From positions 55,231 to 119,230 of the forward strand of contig JAEWSC010000035.1 in the NCBI GenBank assembly GCA_023398575.1: a DNA stretch of 64,000 nucleotides, in the 5' to 3' direction. Positions 1 through 8,803 of the stretch are shown here, piece by piece (within the stretch, counting starts at the first letter, position 1; each line of letters opens with the position of its first letter). The notes below the pieces were generated by a model that had not been told where the DNA came from, did no database searches, and was given only the letters and a program-made list of their open reading frames with translations. The stretch comes from Bacillota bacterium (GTDB taxonomy: Bacteria > Bacillota > Clostridia > Christensenellales > Aristaeellaceae). A program made the translations under genes and the position numbers.

Positions 1-2
1 CA

Positions 3-1379
3 GTGACTTTCCAACTGAAAACGGCTCATGGGGACATGTTCAGCCAATCCTTTGGGAATGCTTCCACGGCCGACGAGTTAACGCCTGACAGAATCAGTTT
101 GGCCTCCAGCAGATATGGACGGGAGGTTTGGTTGGCGGAGGATGGAACGCCGGCAAAGCTTTTTCTGCTGCGCGGAATCCGCGAAATTGAGAACTTTTCG
201 CTGGATACACTGGCGACCATGCTGATTCAGATGGATTTGAAAAGTCTGGTGGACAAGTATCTGGACAATATGAGCCAATTGAGCAGTCCGCTTTCCTGTG
301 CCATATACAACGATGAAATTTGCCTGTATGCCAGTGATGACACGATTCGCGATCTGCCCCATGGGGAAGAAGGATATGTGTTTATGCAATTGGATGGGCA
401 GGACGTGCTTTGTGTGCGCTACACAGCCCCCAATGGCTGGCGGTATGTTACCTTAGTGGATTACAGCAAAATAAACAGAACCATCAGTACAGCTGTCCGG
501 CAGACAACAGGCATCGCAATCGCAGCAATGATATTGGCGCTGGTCATCGGCGCATGGATGATATCCACCGTCTTGAAGCACTTAAAATTCCTGCTGGTCA
601 AATTTGATGCCTTTGCTAAAAGTGGCCATCCTGTGCCGGAAGGAAACGACCCGTACCTAAAGCGGCGTGATGAAATAGGCCAGTTGCACCGGCATTTTGA
701 CAAAATGACCCGCGATTACGACAGCATGACACGGGATAATTACGAGCAGCAGCGCATTTTACAGGAAAAACAAATGCAGCAATTGCGCGCCCAAGTACGG
801 CCTCATTTTCTTTACAACACCCTGGAATCCATCTATTGCCTGGCTAAGGAAGTGCAGGATGACAGAATCGCCACCATGACTGACGCACTAGGCAAAATGT
901 TGAGAACTACGCTTAACGACAAGCGGGATATTGTCACCGTGGCGGAGGACTTGCAGATTACAAAGGAGTACCTGCGCATTCAACTGATCCGCTATGGTGA
1001 CCGGCTCAGGGTGGAGTATGAAATAGATAACAGTCTTCTTACTTGCCGACTGCCTGCTATGACATTGCAGCCGCTGGTAGAAAACGCGGTACACCACGCG
1101 CTGGAAGAGATGTTGGATGAATGCGTTATCCGCATCAGCGGCCGTGTAGCGGAGGATGGCATAGAGCTTTTTGTTGAAGATAACGGCCCGGGTGTGGACG
1201 AGGATATTCTTTCAAAGCTGGAAAGCGGAGAAATCAAGCCTGAGGGGTTGGGTATCGGTATGCGCAACATTCACCGGCGTGTGCAGTACGCCTTTTCCAG
1301 TCGCTATGGCTTGCGGGTGAAAAGCGAGCCGGGTCGAACATGCATTATTATTCATCTTCCGGACACCCGAAATAGTTAA
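3..1379 (+). CDS. Sensor histidine kinase, YesM type (5' end outside window)
   Basis: Membrane sensor kinase that would phosphorylate the response regulator encoded 44 bases downstream. The reading frame is open from the window edge, so the true start and probably a first membrane helix are missing. What is visible is an extracellular sensor region (to about residue 165), one membrane helix (about 170-190), a HAMP-like linker, and the His_kinase motif with the phospho-accepting histidine near residue 268 in the sequence RPHFLYNTLES. A HATPase domain with the DNGPGV box lies near residue 395. Kinases of this family with an AraC-type partner usually control an adjacent sugar ABC transporter, and such a transporter follows here. 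The family and role are secure; the ligand is unknown. Confidence 0.9.
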   Translation: MTFQLKTAHGDMFSQSFGNASTADELTPDRISLASSRYGREVWLAEDGTPAKLFLLRGIREIENFSLDTLATMLIQMDLKSLVDKYLDNMSQLSSPLSCAIYNDEICLYASDDTIRDLPHGEEGYVFMQLDGQDVLCVRYTAPNGWRYVTLVDYSKINRTISTAVRQTTGIAIAAMILALVIGAWMISTVLKHLKFLLVKFDAFAKSGHPVPEGNDPYLKRRDEIGQLHRHFDKMTRDYDSMTRDNYEQQRILQEKQMQQLRAQVRPHFLYNTLESIYCLAKEVQDDRIATMTDALGKMLRTTLNDKRDIVTVAEDLQITKEYLRIQLIRYGDRLRVEYEIDNSLLTCRLPAMTLQPLVENAVHHALEEMLDECVIRISGRVAEDGIELFVEDNGPGVDEDILSKLESGEIKPEGLGIGMRNIHRRVQYAFSSRYGLRVKSEPGRTCIIIHLPDTRNS

Positions 1380-1423
1380 AGCACAAGGCGTATCATTTGA
1401 TTGTGCCTGGAAAGAGGTTTGGC

Positions 1424-2455
1424 ATGTATAAGCTGCTGATCGTTGATGATGAACAGATTATCCGGGAAGGTATTGAACGGATGATTGATTGGTCAAGCCT
1501 GCATATTGAGGTTACCTCCTCATGCAGCAACGCGATTGCCGCGCTGGACAGTATGATGGATGATATGCCGGATATATTGCTGGCAGATGTCCGCATGCCG
1601 GGGATGGATGGCTTGGAGTTGGCGGAGCGGGCCATGTCCATGCATCCGCAGCTGCAAACCATTATTCTATCAGGGTATGATACATTTGGATACGCCCAGC
1701 AAGCACTAAAATCAGGTGTCATGGAATACCTGCTCAAGCCATGCTCCAAGGATGAGCTGGAACATGCGCTGGAGCGTGCCTGCCGCGTCGTCGACAAGCA
1801 GCGCAAACATGTGCTGCATTTGTATGGCGAGCGCCAAGCCCGAATTAGGACCCTGGTGAAAATGTTTAACGAATTGCGTGAAAGTGATGTAGAGCCTGCG
1901 CAAATGGAAAAACAGGTACGGGAAATTGCAAAGACGGCCGAAGAACCAAGCCTTTTGCAAGAGGCGCTGATTTCTGTTGTCACCAGCTGTTTGGGCAACG
2001 GGCAAGCAGAATGGGGGCTTTCAGTGATCATGGGCGCTTTTCGGGAGCAGGGCTCCCTGGAGCAGCTGATTACTAAAAGTTTGATTCGGTTAAAAGGCGA
2101 AGGCGGGGCTATACACGGCTTTGTTCAGCAGATGACCGCATATGTGGACAGCCACTATGCGGAAGAGGCACTATCCCTGCAATTCCTAGCAGATAATGTA
2201 GTCTTTATGAATGCCGATTATATCGGCCGGGAATTTACCCGAGCTATGGGACGCAAGTTCAGTTCTTACCTTTTGGAAGTGCGTATGGAGCGTGCCAAGA
2301 TGCTCATGACCGCAGATGCTACGCTGCACAGCTATGAAATTGCCGAGCGGATTGGCTTGGGTAAAAACCCGCATTATTTCAGCCAGGTGTTTCGGAAGTA
2401 TGCAGGCGTGACGCCCAAGGAGTACCGCACCATGTACGAGGATATAAAGAAGTAA
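1424..2455 (+). CDS. AraC-family response regulator, YesN type
   Basis: DNA-binding response regulator, partner of the kinase just upstream. Residues 1-120 form a receiver domain with the acidic pair near residues 10-11 and the phospho-accepting Asp55 in ADVRMPG. The C-terminal ~100 residues are an AraC-type double helix-turn-helix ending in the usual GVTPKEYR signature. The ATG at 1424 is preferred because GGAAAGAGG lies six bases before it; an upstream TTG in frame (1397) has no such site. It probably activates the binding-protein gene that begins 117 bases downstream (inference from context). Confidence 0.9.
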   Translation: MYKLLIVDDEQIIREGIERMIDWSSLHIEVTSSCSNAIAALDSMMDDMPDILLADVRMPGMDGLELAERAMSMHPQLQTIILSGYDTFGYAQQALKSGVMEYLLKPCSKDELEHALERACRVVDKQRKHVLHLYGERQARIRTLVKMFNELRESDVEPAQMEKQVREIAKTAEEPSLLQEALISVVTSCLGNGQAEWGLSVIMGAFREQGSLEQLITKSLIRLKGEGGAIHGFVQQMTAYVDSHYAEEALSLQFLADNVVFMNADYIGREFTRAMGRKFSSYLLEVRMERAKMLMTADATLHSYEIAERIGLGKNPHYFSQVFRKYAGVTPKEYRTMYEDIKK

Positions 2456-2571
2456 TGTGGCTGCATGTACAAAATGACGAAAAAGTGACCAAATACCTCT
2501 GAAATTTGAATATCAATCTGTGGGGACATTCGCTAAAATGAAGCCATAAAATAATCGGAGGTGTTCCCTGT

Positions 2572-3858
2572 ATGAAACGTTTTCTTTCCCTCCTCACAGC
2601 GCTGCTGCTCATTTTAACAGCAATGCTGCCTGTCGTGGCGGCTTCTGCCGAAGCGCCGGTGACGCTGACCATTCTGTGGTGGGGCAGCCAGACCAGGCAC
2701 GACTTGACCATGAAACTCGTTGAAAAGTTTATGGAAAAGTATCCTGACATCAAGCTTGAAATGGAATTCACCGATTGGGGCGGCTATTGGAGCAAGCTGT
2801 CCGCACAGGTTGCCGGCGGTCTGACCCCCGACATTTTTCAGATGGACTATGCTTACCTGGCCCAGTATGCCGAAAACGGCGTTCTGGCATCACTGGATGA
2901 GTATACCGCCAGCGGCGCGCTTGATGTGAGCGATGTTTCCGAGAACGTGCTCAATAGCGGCAAGATCGATGGTAAACTCTATGCCATGTCTGCCGGCACT
3001 AACGCCCCTGTTATGCTCTACCGCAAGGATTTGGTGGCTCAGGCCGGTGTAGAAATCCCCCTGGACCCCACCCTGTCTGAGTACATCGCCGTCTCCAAGG
3101 CCATTTATGAAAAAACCGGCATGCGTGATACCTTTATCGTTAGCGGTAATGCCGATATGCTCAGGTTCCGCCTGCGCAGCTATGGCATGAACCTGTACAA
3201 TGAAGATGCCTCCGCCCTGGGCTTCACCGATACCAAATATGTTGTGGACATGTGGAAAACCATCATGACCGCACAGGCAGAAGGCTACGGCATGCTCCCC
3301 GGTGAAGAAACTGCCGCTACCGCCTTTAACTCCCTGGTGACCGATACCTGGGCCCGTTATCAGAACAGCAACGAGCTGCAGGCATACATTGACGCCACCG
3401 GTGCTGACCTAGGGATGTTCGCTATTCCCGATCAGGATGATGCCACCACTTCCTGCACTTACTTGAAACCCTCCATGTTCTGGTGCGTATCCGAGCAGAG
3501 TGCCAAAAAGGATGCTGCTGTCAAGTTCCTGAACTTCTTCACCAATGATCCCGATTGCTTCGATATCGTCGGCCTCGACCGCGCCATGCCCGTTTCTGGC
3601 AAAATGCGCGAGCATGTTGCCGCTTCCTTGAACGAAGTCAGCCAGTCAGTGGCCGATATCGTGAACTACTTCAGCGAGCCGGGCAACGCTTCTCCCTTGA
3701 TGAACGCTGACCCCGCTGTACATCGTGAGGTATCTGAACTGTTGGATCAGTACACCGAGCAGGTACGCTATGAGCAAATCACTGACCTTGAAGCTGCTGC
3801 CGCCCAGTTCGTCACCGAGGCAAACGATATTCTGGCTTCCGCAAAGACTGCACAATAA
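2572..3858 (+). CDS. Sugar ABC transporter substrate-binding protein (family 1)
   Basis: Extracellular binding protein of a CUT1 sugar importer. It has a hydrophobic signal sequence (residues 4-24) ending in VAASAEA, a type I signal-peptidase site, followed by a typical family 1 solute-binding fold that opens with TLTILWWG. No cysteine lies near the cleavage site, so it is not a standard lipoprotein, which is unusual for a monoderm and is shared with the two other binding proteins in this window. A ribosome site GGAGGTG lies before the ATG. A GC-rich hairpin separates it from the permease genes. Sugar specificity cannot be read from the sequence. Confidence 0.9.
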   Translation: MKRFLSLLTALLLILTAMLPVVAASAEAPVTLTILWWGSQTRHDLTMKLVEKFMEKYPDIKLEMEFTDWGGYWSKLSAQVAGGLTPDIFQMDYAYLAQYAENGVLASLDEYTASGALDVSDVSENVLNSGKIDGKLYAMSAGTNAPVMLYRKDLVAQAGVEIPLDPTLSEYIAVSKAIYEKTGMRDTFIVSGNADMLRFRLRSYGMNLYNEDASALGFTDTKYVVDMWKTIMTAQAEGYGMLPGEETAATAFNSLVTDTWARYQNSNELQAYIDATGADLGMFAIPDQDDATTSCTYLKPSMFWCVSEQSAKKDAAVKFLNFFTNDPDCFDIVGLDRAMPVSGKMREHVAASLNEVSQSVADIVNYFSEPGNASPLMNADPAVHREVSELLDQYTEQVRYEQITDLEAAAAQFVTEANDILASAKTAQ

Positions 3859-3879
3859 GCGCACTCCTTAGTAATCTCG

Positions 3880-3915
3880 TCGCGCCGGAAGGAAGTCGCT
3901 CTCCCTCCGGCGCGA
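3880..3915 (+). terminator. Hairpin between binding-protein and permease genes
   Basis: TCGCGCCGGA (3880-3889) pairs with TCCGGCGCGA (3906-3915), with further partial pairing inside. Only a short interrupted T run follows. The position, just after the abundant binding-protein gene and before the permeases, suggests partial termination or a 3'-end stabiliser that keeps binding protein in excess (inference). Confidence 0.6.
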
Positions 3916-3953
3916 TATTTCTAGACATCTAACTTTCAGGAAGGAGCGTCGCT

Positions 3954-4895
3954 ATGCACAAGCTGAGTCAAGCATCCAAGCTGAATCATTCGCCGCGCAC
4001 GCTGATCAGTGTTTTAAACCGGGATAATACGGCGGGATACATCTTTATTCTTCCCTTTATCATCGGCCTGATTGCCTTTACGGTGATCCCCTTCTTTACC
4101 TCGCTGTATCTATCTTTTACGGAATATAATATTTTATCTCCTGCCAAGTGGATTGGCTTTGACAATTACAAGAAGATGTTTTTTCAAGACAAGCTGTTTT
4201 GGACATCTTTTGGTGTGACCTTCAAGTTTGCGGTGGTCCAGGTGCCTGTCAAGCTTGTTGTATCTCTTCTGGTAGCGTTGGTACTGGCCCGAAATACCAG
4301 GGCCATCGGCTTTTTCCGCGCTTCCTTCTACATCCCTTCGCTCATGGGCGGCAGCGTGGCCATTGCGCTTTTGTGGAAGCAGTTGTTTGCTTATAACGGC
4401 GTCATCAATCAGGTTTTGAGTCTGATTGGTCTGCCAGGCAACAACAAGTGGCTCGGCGATCCTGATACCGCGCTTGGCGTGTTGATTTCATTGGGCGTGT
4501 GGCAGTTTGGCAGTTCCATGCTCATTTTCTTAGCTGCCATTAAAAACATACCCACCAGCTATTACGAAGCAGCTATTGTGGATGGCGCTGGCCCCTTCAA
4601 ACGCTTTTTCAAAATTACCTTGCCTATGCTGACGCCGATCATTTTCTTTAATCTGATCAATCAGATTATCGGCGCATTCCAGGCGTTTAACTCCAGCTAT
4701 CTGATTACTGCCGGGAAACCCTTGAATACCACTTTATATTATGGCGTTCATTTATATAACCGAGCCTTCACTCATTATGAAATGGGTTACGGCAGCGCAA
4801 TGGCCTGGTTTATGTTGCTTGTTATCGCATTCTTTACGGCCCTTGTCTTTCGCTCTTCCAGCGCTTGGGTCTATTACGAATCGGAAGGCAGGTGA
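3954..4895 (+). CDS. Sugar ABC transporter permease, MalF/UgpA type
   Basis: Inner-membrane permease of the CUT1 importer. It is 313 residues with about six membrane helices, beginning with the pattern AGYIFILPFIIGLIAF typical of the UgpA/MalF group. The EAA loop that contacts the ATPase is at about residues 203-222 (YEAAIVDGAGPFKRFFKITLP). A site AGGAAGGAG precedes the ATG. No ATPase gene is nearby; CUT1 systems often share one encoded elsewhere. It is five bases from the next permease. Confidence 0.92.
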   Translation: MHKLSQASKLNHSPRTLISVLNRDNTAGYIFILPFIIGLIAFTVIPFFTSLYLSFTEYNILSPAKWIGFDNYKKMFFQDKLFWTSFGVTFKFAVVQVPVKLVVSLLVALVLARNTRAIGFFRASFYIPSLMGGSVAIALLWKQLFAYNGVINQVLSLIGLPGNNKWLGDPDTALGVLISLGVWQFGSSMLIFLAAIKNIPTSYYEAAIVDGAGPFKRFFKITLPMLTPIIFFNLINQIIGAFQAFNSSYLITAGKPLNTTLYYGVHLYNRAFTHYEMGYGSAMAWFMLLVIAFFTALVFRSSSAWVYYESEGR

Positions 4896-4900
4896 CCAAA

Positions 4901-5752
4901 ATGATGCAAAGTATTTCGCTTCGCAGAAAAGCCGGCAGCACAGTCTATCATGTGCTAATGTTCTTGTTTAGTCTGCTGATGATATATCCGCTTTTATGGT
5001 TAATATCCTCTGCTTTCAAACCCAATGGCGAAATTTTCAGCAATGCAGCGTCGCTTTTGCCAAAGGAATTTACATGGGAGCATTATACAACCGGCTGGAA
5101 AGGTTTTGGCGGGTTTACCTTTACGGGCTTTTTCACCAACTCTCTGTTTATAGCCTTAACATCCGCGTTGGGGATGGTGATATCCTCGGCGTTTATCGCC
5201 TTCGGATTTGCACGTATCAACTTCAAGGGCCGCGGCTTCTGGTTTGTGATGATGATTGTTACCATGATGCTGCCAGGGCAGGTGATGATGATTCCCCGAT
5301 TTGTTTTGTTTAATGCCTTTGGGTGGGTAGGTTCGTATCTGCCGATGACGATTACCGCCTTCTTTGGCAGCGGGTTTAACATCTTTTTGATTATGCAGTT
5401 TATCCGCGGCATTCCGCGAGACCTTGATGAAGCTGCTAAGATTGATGGATGCAGCTGGTATGGCATATTTGTGCGTATCATGCTGCCGTTGATTATCCCT
5501 TCTCTGGTAACGGTGGGCGTGCTCACCTTTATCGGCAGCTGGGAGGATTTTATGGGTGCATTGCTGTATCTGAACAAACCAAAGATGTATACGGTAGCCT
5601 ACGCGCTGAAAATGTTTAACGACCAGGCGCAAACAGACTATGGCGCGACCTTTGCCATGTCCGTACTATCGCTGATACCGGTCTTGACGCTATTCTTCTT
5701 CTTTCAGAAGAACCTGGTCGAGGGCATCAGCATTCAAGGCTTGAAAGGCTAA
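4901..5752 (+). CDS. Sugar ABC transporter permease, MalG/UgpE type
   Basis: Second permease of the same importer, about 283 residues with six membrane helices. The EAA loop is near residues 175-195 (DEAAKIDGCSWYGIF). The start was set at the ATG pair at 4901, right after the stop of the first permease and behind GGAAGGCAGGTGA. An in-frame TTG at 4865 would overlap the previous gene by 31 bases and has no good ribosome site. The protein ends with the family pattern LVEGISIQGLKG. Confidence 0.92.
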   Translation: MMQSISLRRKAGSTVYHVLMFLFSLLMIYPLLWLISSAFKPNGEIFSNAASLLPKEFTWEHYTTGWKGFGGFTFTGFFTNSLFIALTSALGMVISSAFIAFGFARINFKGRGFWFVMMIVTMMLPGQVMMIPRFVLFNAFGWVGSYLPMTITAFFGSGFNIFLIMQFIRGIPRDLDEAAKIDGCSWYGIFVRIMLPLIIPSLVTVGVLTFIGSWEDFMGALLYLNKPKMYTVAYALKMFNDQAQTDYGATFAMSVLSLIPVLTLFFFFQKNLVEGISIQGLKG

Positions 5753-5853
5753 AGGGATGGAGCGCATAACACAGCAAGCAGGTGTGGGCTGCAATGGTTA
5801 AGGCAGTGGTAATACTTTGATGCCAGACAGTGACCGATGGAGGAGGATCAATC

Positions 5854-6693
5854 ATGGAACTTAAGGTTTTCGCCTTTGCCGATGAAGCCAGCCCCATGTT
5901 GGATGGCCAAATTGCCGCTATGAAGCGCAATGGCTTGCGGGGCATGGAAATACGCGGGGTGGATGTCGAAAACATCTCCTCCATCTCCATGGCAAAAGCT
6001 CGTGAAGTACGCCTTAAACTCGATGATGCAGGGTTGGTGGTGTGGTCTATCGATTCGCCCATCGGCAAGATAGACATTGAAAGGGATGACTTTGGCCGTC
6101 ATCTGGATACATTGCGCCATACCCTGGAGATTGCGGATGTACTTGGTGTGAAGAATCTGCGTGTGTTCTCTTTCTTTATGCCTATGGGTAAAAATCCAGA
6201 TAAATATAAACAGGCAGTAATGGACCGAATGGGTGAGATGCTCCGCGAGGCAAAAGACGCCGGCGTGACCCTATGCCACGAAAATGAAAAGGGCATTTAT
6301 GGAGATAATGCCGGCCGCTGCGCGGAGATTTTGCGGCTTTATCCCGATATCAAGGGCGTGTTTGACCCTGCCAACTTTGTACAGTGCGGACAGGACACTT
6401 GGGAAGCTTGGGAACTGTTGAAGCCATATATCAAGTACCTGCATATTAAGGATGCCCTGTCAGATGGAAGTGTGGTTCCTGCGGGCAAGGGTGTTGGACG
6501 GATAAAGAAAATATTGGATGCGTACCGTGCCATGGGCGGCAGTGTCGTGACCATCGAGCCGCATCTGAAGGTGTTTTCGGGGCTTGCGGAGTTGGAACGC
6601 GACGGGGAACACAGCAATGTGGGGCTGTACAGCTTTGAAAGCAGCGACGCCGCTTTTGATGCCGCATGTGCGGCGTTAAAAAAGGTTATGTAA
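5854..6693 (+). CDS. Sugar phosphate isomerase/epimerase (xylose isomerase-like TIM barrel)
   Basis: Cytosolic TIM-barrel enzyme of the AP-endonuclease 2/xylose-isomerase-like superfamily, 279 residues from the ATG at 5854 (AGGAGG 5841-5846). Features of the metal site are visible: a CHENEKG strand near residue 140, FDPANF near 170, and YLHIKDA near 205, matching the Glu/Asp/His metal ligands of the family. It lies 101 bases after the permeases and is probably co-transcribed with them, so it likely converts the imported sugar or a derivative such as an inosose or ketose. The exact substrate is unknown. Confidence 0.82.
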   Translation: MELKVFAFADEASPMLDGQIAAMKRNGLRGMEIRGVDVENISSISMAKAREVRLKLDDAGLVVWSIDSPIGKIDIERDDFGRHLDTLRHTLEIADVLGVKNLRVFSFFMPMGKNPDKYKQAVMDRMGEMLREAKDAGVTLCHENEKGIYGDNAGRCAEILRLYPDIKGVFDPANFVQCGQDTWEAWELLKPYIKYLHIKDALSDGSVVPAGKGVGRIKKILDAYRAMGGSVVTIEPHLKVFSGLAELERDGEHSNVGLYSFESSDAAFDAACAALKKVM

Positions 6694-6809
6694 AATCGGA
6701 AATAGATAGCCCGATGGCGTAGAAGCTGTCTTTCCTGATAACAACATCACTTATACGAAATACTACTGACAGTTCTATGCTGGATGAATGATAGTAGCTT
6801 TTGGCTTTA

Positions 6810-6835
6810 TGCCTGGAACGAATCTGTTCTAGGCA
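6810..6835 (+). terminator. Terminator-like hairpin after isomerase gene
   Basis: TGCCTGGAAC (6810-6819) pairs with GTTCTAGGCA (6826-6835) with one G-U pair and a six-base loop, followed by TTTATATT. It lies between the isomerase gene and the next promoter, so it probably ends the first operon. Confidence 0.6.
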
Positions 6836-6867
6836 TTTATATTGTTGCAAAATAATAAGCAAAAATA

Positions 6868-6896
6868 TTGAGCTTTTGTACAATCTGGAGTAAAAT
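6868..6896 (+). promoter_or_regulatory. SigA-like promoter of the riboswitch transcript
   Basis: The -35 box is TTGAGC (6868-6873), followed by 17 bases and the -10 box TAAAAT (6891-6896). Transcription would start near 6903, just ahead of the riboswitch. Confidence 0.6.
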
Positions 6897-6911
6897 ATCA
6901 AATAGGGACCC

Positions 6912-6990
6912 AGGAAAATGGCAAAGCAGTCGAAAGGCTGTGACGCAAAGCTAAAGGGCCTTCGGCATGAGCCGGTGGCAGCCAGTTACC
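6912..6990 (+). promoter_or_regulatory. Cyclic-di-GMP-I (GEMM-I) riboswitch
   Basis: Structured leader matching the GEMM-I aptamer. It has the GGCAAAGC entry (about 6920), helix P2 GCAGUC/GGCUGU capped by a GAAA tetraloop, and the near-invariant GACGCAAAGC linker (about 6940-6950). A P3 hairpin UUCGGCAUGAGCC follows, and the 3' strand GGCAGCCAGUUACC ends at 6990. The ribosome site AAAGGGAGG begins two bases later and the ATG is at 7008, so translation control is plausible. An in-frame ATG at 6918 lies inside the aptamer and is not a gene start. Whether c-di-GMP turns the gene on or off cannot be told here. Confidence 0.9.
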
Positions 6991-7007
6991 CAAAGGGAGG
7001 AATTTTA

Positions 7008-8345
7008 ATGAGGAATCTTAGTCCCCGGAAATCACTTGTACTTGGTCTTGTGATGGTGCTTCTCCTGTCGATGGTGGTATTGCAGGGAGGTTTTGCTTCC
7101 GAATACCTGGTGGCAGGAGAAAGCGTACTTACTCCTTTCACTGGAAGCATATCTTTGGATGTCAATCCAAGCATTGAATTGAAGATGGAAAATGGCGCCG
7201 TCACACAAGCTCTGGCCTATAATGATGAGGGGCAAGGCCTTTTGGCAGACACTCCTTTGTCAGGTCTCACGGCAGAGGAAGCTGTGAAGGTTATGACCAA
7301 AGCGCTGATTGCAGGCGGTTATCTGGCTCCGGCAGATATATCACCCTATCTGGTGATAACGGTGTCAGGCGGCGGGGCACAGGAAGAGAATGCATCGGAA
7401 GCTTTGAAAAGCGCATCCAAACAGACAGCAGAAGAACACGGCGTAGAATTTGAAGTCGAGAGTGCCTTTGTATCGGATGATGTGGCTGCCCAGGCCGCAG
7501 CCCTTGGTCTTTCCACTGGCAGATATTTGCTGATGCAGTACATTGCAAAAACGGAAGATATCACACTGGAAGAAGCCATAGCCAAATACGGAACAACAAG
7601 AATCGGTGAGCTGATGGATCAATTCGAGGATGCAAAGGAGCTTTTTGACGATGATGGGCTGGTGCTTTCTGACGAGCAGCGCATTGTATTGGAAGCCGCC
7701 TTTGAACAGCAAAAGGAAGCAATCAAGGTCGCCGAAAGCACCTTTCATGATGCTTTCAAAGCCCTCAAGAGTACTTATCGAGACAAGGCTCACAGCGCGA
7801 TCAAGTCTGAGCAGGGTGAGGATAATCAGGCAACCGCAGATGCTTTGAGCCTATTGAAGGAGCAGATGCTCGTGGAATTCCAAGCGGTGCGTTTGTCGTT
7901 GGATGAAGCTGTTTCTGCAGCCCGTTCTACATTTATGGAAGCTGTTGCCGCAGCCTTGATCCCAGAGGAAGTGTCCGGACAGTATTATATCTGGCATATG
8001 AACAAGGAATTGAACACCGAGGGTGAGCTGAAAGCTTTCCTAAAAACGTTTAACTATAAGGCCAATGGGAAAGACAATGGCCAGGGTCAGACTCCGGGGA
8101 AAACCACGGAAAGCCCTGGAAAAGGCGTTGAAAGGAAGGGTAATGGCGATCAGCAGGAAGATAAGGCTGATTCTCAGGGAGATAAGGGCAAAGAAGGTCA
8201 GGATAGCAAGGGGCGAAATTCTCAGGATCAAGCTAAAGACCAAAACAAGGGTAAGACTGGCAAAAACGACGGGGAATCTGATAGCATTAGCGGAAAATCA
8301 AGCGACAAGGGCAATAATGGTGAATCGGGAAAAGATAAGAAATAG
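7008..8345 (+). CDS. RsgI-like membrane-anchored protein with hydrophilic tail
   Basis: Predicted 445-residue protein with a very short cytosolic start, one membrane helix or uncleaved signal (about residues 9-28), and then an extracellular domain with the RsgI-type signature ISLDVNPSIELK near residues 45-57. A glutamate- and alanine-rich, probably helical middle follows. From about residue 350 it ends in a low-complexity tail of Lys, Gly, Asp, Asn, Gln and Ser. Family RsgI proteins normally carry a ~50-residue cytosolic anti-sigma domain; it is absent here, so the protein may only sense or bind the outside. It stands alone between a c-di-GMP riboswitch and a strong terminator. Start: ATG 7008 after AAAGGGAGG. 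A role in surface or wall binding is an inference. Confidence 0.75.
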   Translation: MRNLSPRKSLVLGLVMVLLLSMVVLQGGFASEYLVAGESVLTPFTGSISLDVNPSIELKMENGAVTQALAYNDEGQGLLADTPLSGLTAEEAVKVMTKALIAGGYLAPADISPYLVITVSGGGAQEENASEALKSASKQTAEEHGVEFEVESAFVSDDVAAQAAALGLSTGRYLLMQYIAKTEDITLEEAIAKYGTTRIGELMDQFEDAKELFDDDGLVLSDEQRIVLEAAFEQQKEAIKVAESTFHDAFKALKSTYRDKAHSAIKSEQGEDNQATADALSLLKEQMLVEFQAVRLSLDEAVSAARSTFMEAVAAALIPEEVSGQYYIWHMNKELNTEGELKAFLKTFNYKANGKDNGQGQTPGKTTESPGKGVERKGNGDQQEDKADSQGDKGKEGQDSKGRNSQDQAKDQNKGKTGKNDGESDSISGKSSDKGNNGESGKDKK

Positions 8346-8354
8346 ACATGTTCT

Positions 8355-8391
8355 ACCAGGCGGATGTACAGCATCCGCCTGGTGCGTTTTT
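8355..8391 (+). terminator. Intrinsic terminator
   Basis: A perfect 12-base stem ACCAGGCGGATG (8355-8366) / CATCCGCCTGGT (8372-8383), five-base loop, then GCGTTTTT. It closes the riboswitch transcript before the glycan island. Confidence 0.95.
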
Positions 8392-8435
8392 GCATTCATT
8401 AACCATCGCTGGAAAATGGCGAAAGAACTAAAAGA

Positions 8436-8464
8436 TTGCTGAAATATGCGAAATCTTGTACAAT
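8436..8464 (+). promoter_or_regulatory. Candidate promoter of the glycan operon
   Basis: TTGCTG (8436-8441), 17-base spacer, TACAAT (8459-8464), immediately followed by an overlapping TATAAT (8464-8469). It is the only good promoter-like pair I found in the 460-base gap, which would give a leader of about 330 bases. Confidence 0.5.
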
Positions 8465-8469
8465 ATAAT

Positions 8470-8803
8470 AGACAATAGCATAACATAAAGTCTTGTAAAG
8501 GGCATAAGCGTTTTCAGATATGTAATGCGTACAATTTCGGCATGAGGAACTTACGCTCATGAAAGCTATTCATCGTGAGATGACGGCTCTGGCAGCATTA
8601 ACGCACTGGTAGGCAAGGCAATACGTGTTTTCTGACGCACTGCAAGAGGAATAACGGCGTGTTAAGCACGGTGGCTTTGAATATGAGTGCAAGAGAAATT
8701 AAGAAAAGCAGCCGGTTGTCGAAATATTACTCTGTAAAGATGTATGCCCAATGACAGCCAGCAGCACAGAAAGTTACGCCAAATTATGGCGGAGTGAGTT
8801 CGA
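8470..8803 (+). other. Long untranslated leader of the glycan operon
   Basis: About 330 bases between the candidate promoter and the first island gene. I see no protein gene of convincing size; a 22-codon frame beginning near 8682 has no support. Several short inverted segments are present, but none matches a riboswitch class that I recognise. Confidence 0.35.

Noticed and set aside
6918..7007. Upstream extension of the RsgI-like reading frame from ATG 6918
   Set aside because: These 30 codons are the c-di-GMP-I riboswitch itself. The ribosome site and membrane helix point to ATG 7008.
8470..8803. A second riboswitch in the leader of the glycan operon
   Set aside because: Short inverted segments exist, but I could not find the GACGCAAAG linker or another class signature.
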